DNA from: Verrucomicrobiota bacterium | GTDB lineage: Bacteria > Verrucomicrobiota > Verrucomicrobiia > Verrucomicrobiales > DEV007 | Direction of reading: 5' to 3' | Length of the DNA stretch: 6,304 bases | NCBI GenBank assembly: GCA_020630835.1 | Contig: JAHDIL010000110.1 | Location: 1-6,304, forward strand | Part shown: positions 6,077 to 6,304 of the stretch, piece after piece | Numbering within the stretch: position 1 is the stretch's first letter | Layout of the letters: each line of letters begins with the position of its first letter | Notes under the pieces: generated by a model | Told to the model about the DNA's origin: nothing | Seen by the model: the letters and a program-made list of their open reading frames with translations, nothing else | Database searches by the model: none | Translations under genes and position numbers: made by a program

Positions 6077-6304
6077 TCAAGCAACTATCTGAATCTCAGC
6101 GTCGTCCCCATCAAAAGCTTTGCGGTAGATCACTGCATAGATACTAAAAATCCACGGAGTCAAAAACAACACGCCAATTATGGTGGGAAAGAGGATGATA
6201 TACATCAACACGAAGGCTAGCTCGATTACAAGAAACTGAAAGAAGAAGCGAAAACGCACTTTGAGAGCAGCCGAAAGCGCGGCCCCTACCGTCACTCCTT
6301 TGTC
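6077..6304 (-). CDS. C-terminal fragment of an unrecognised integral membrane protein
   Basis: The frame is open from the right edge to the TGA at 6077-6079, showing the last 75 residues; the start is outside the window. Two hydrophobic helices are visible: one rich in Phe after a basic 'KVRFR' (about FFFQFLVIELAFVLMYIILF) and one from 'PTIIGVLFLTPW' to 'IYAVIYRKAF', then an acidic, probably cytoplasmic tail (DGDDAEIQIVA). The 'TPW...Y..IYR.AF' ending vaguely recalls YciC/BPSS1780-type multi-helix membrane proteins of unknown function, but I cannot assign a family. A GTG at 6295 could be read as a start, but the preceding codons are open and the AAAGGA before it touches the GTG without spacing, so the gene most likely begins further right. 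Same strand as sufE, 57 bases away. Confidence 0.6.
   Translation of the reverse strand, partial: DKGVTVGAALSAALKVRFRFFFQFLVIELAFVLMYIILFPTIIGVLFLTPWIFSIYAVIYRKAFDGDDAEIQIVA

Noticed and set aside
6077..6295. Treating the GTG at 6295 as the true start of the membrane protein
   Set aside because: The frame is open through the window edge, and the AAAGGA that looks like a ribosome-binding site abuts the GTG with no spacing, so a start outside the window is more likely.

Overview
The window reads as ordinary chromosomal DNA of a Verrucomicrobiota bacterium, most likely an Opitutae/Puniceicoccales-type marine or freshwater relative. The placement is inferred. It rests mainly on three left-hand genes that match, in order and architecture, the pilus-like locus first named in Akkermansia muciniphila (Amuc_1102, Amuc_1101, Amuc_1100), a set characteristic of this phylum. 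All eight genes I can support lie on the minus strand, so the window is read from right to left. I see no tRNA, rRNA, CRISPR array, insertion sequence, integrase or attachment site, and base composition shows no obvious break. The longest stretch without a gene is 221 bases (2600-2820).

Right end (6304 to 4981): the C-terminal piece of an unrecognised two-helix membrane protein is followed after 57 bases by sufE (sulfur acceptor for the SufS cysteine desulfurase, Fe-S cluster assembly). A single-domain AhpE/Bcp-type peroxiredoxin follows and ends in a likely hairpin terminator. Fe-S assembly and peroxide removal fit a common oxidative-stress theme, but the 103-base gap between sufE and the peroxiredoxin gene leaves co-transcription open.

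Middle (4854 to 3515): rpsP (ribosomal protein S16) stands alone, without rimM-trmD-rplS directly behind it, and ends in the clearest intrinsic terminator of the window. Next is a UDP-glucuronate decarboxylase (UDP-xylose synthase), which supplies UDP-xylose for surface or secreted polysaccharide. It is the only gene here with a strong Shine-Dalgarno sequence.

Left part (3441 to 1): a 206-residue secreted protein, best explained as an Amuc_1102-family pilus-like protein, is followed after 221 bases by a PilM-like protein. That protein is fused to a transmembrane helix and a PilN-like periplasmic domain (Amuc_1101 type). A PilO-like, Amuc_1100-family inner-membrane protein follows after 23 bases and runs off the left edge. 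The last two should form the inner-membrane alignment subcomplex of a type IV-pilus-like machine. The outer-membrane secretin (Amuc_1098 type) and Amuc_1099-type protein would be expected just beyond position 1. A plausible sigma-70-like promoter precedes the pilM-like gene.

The part most worth attention is this lineage-specific pilus-like locus, especially the PilM-PilN fusion. The rest is housekeeping. I do not see evidence for a wholly undescribed system.
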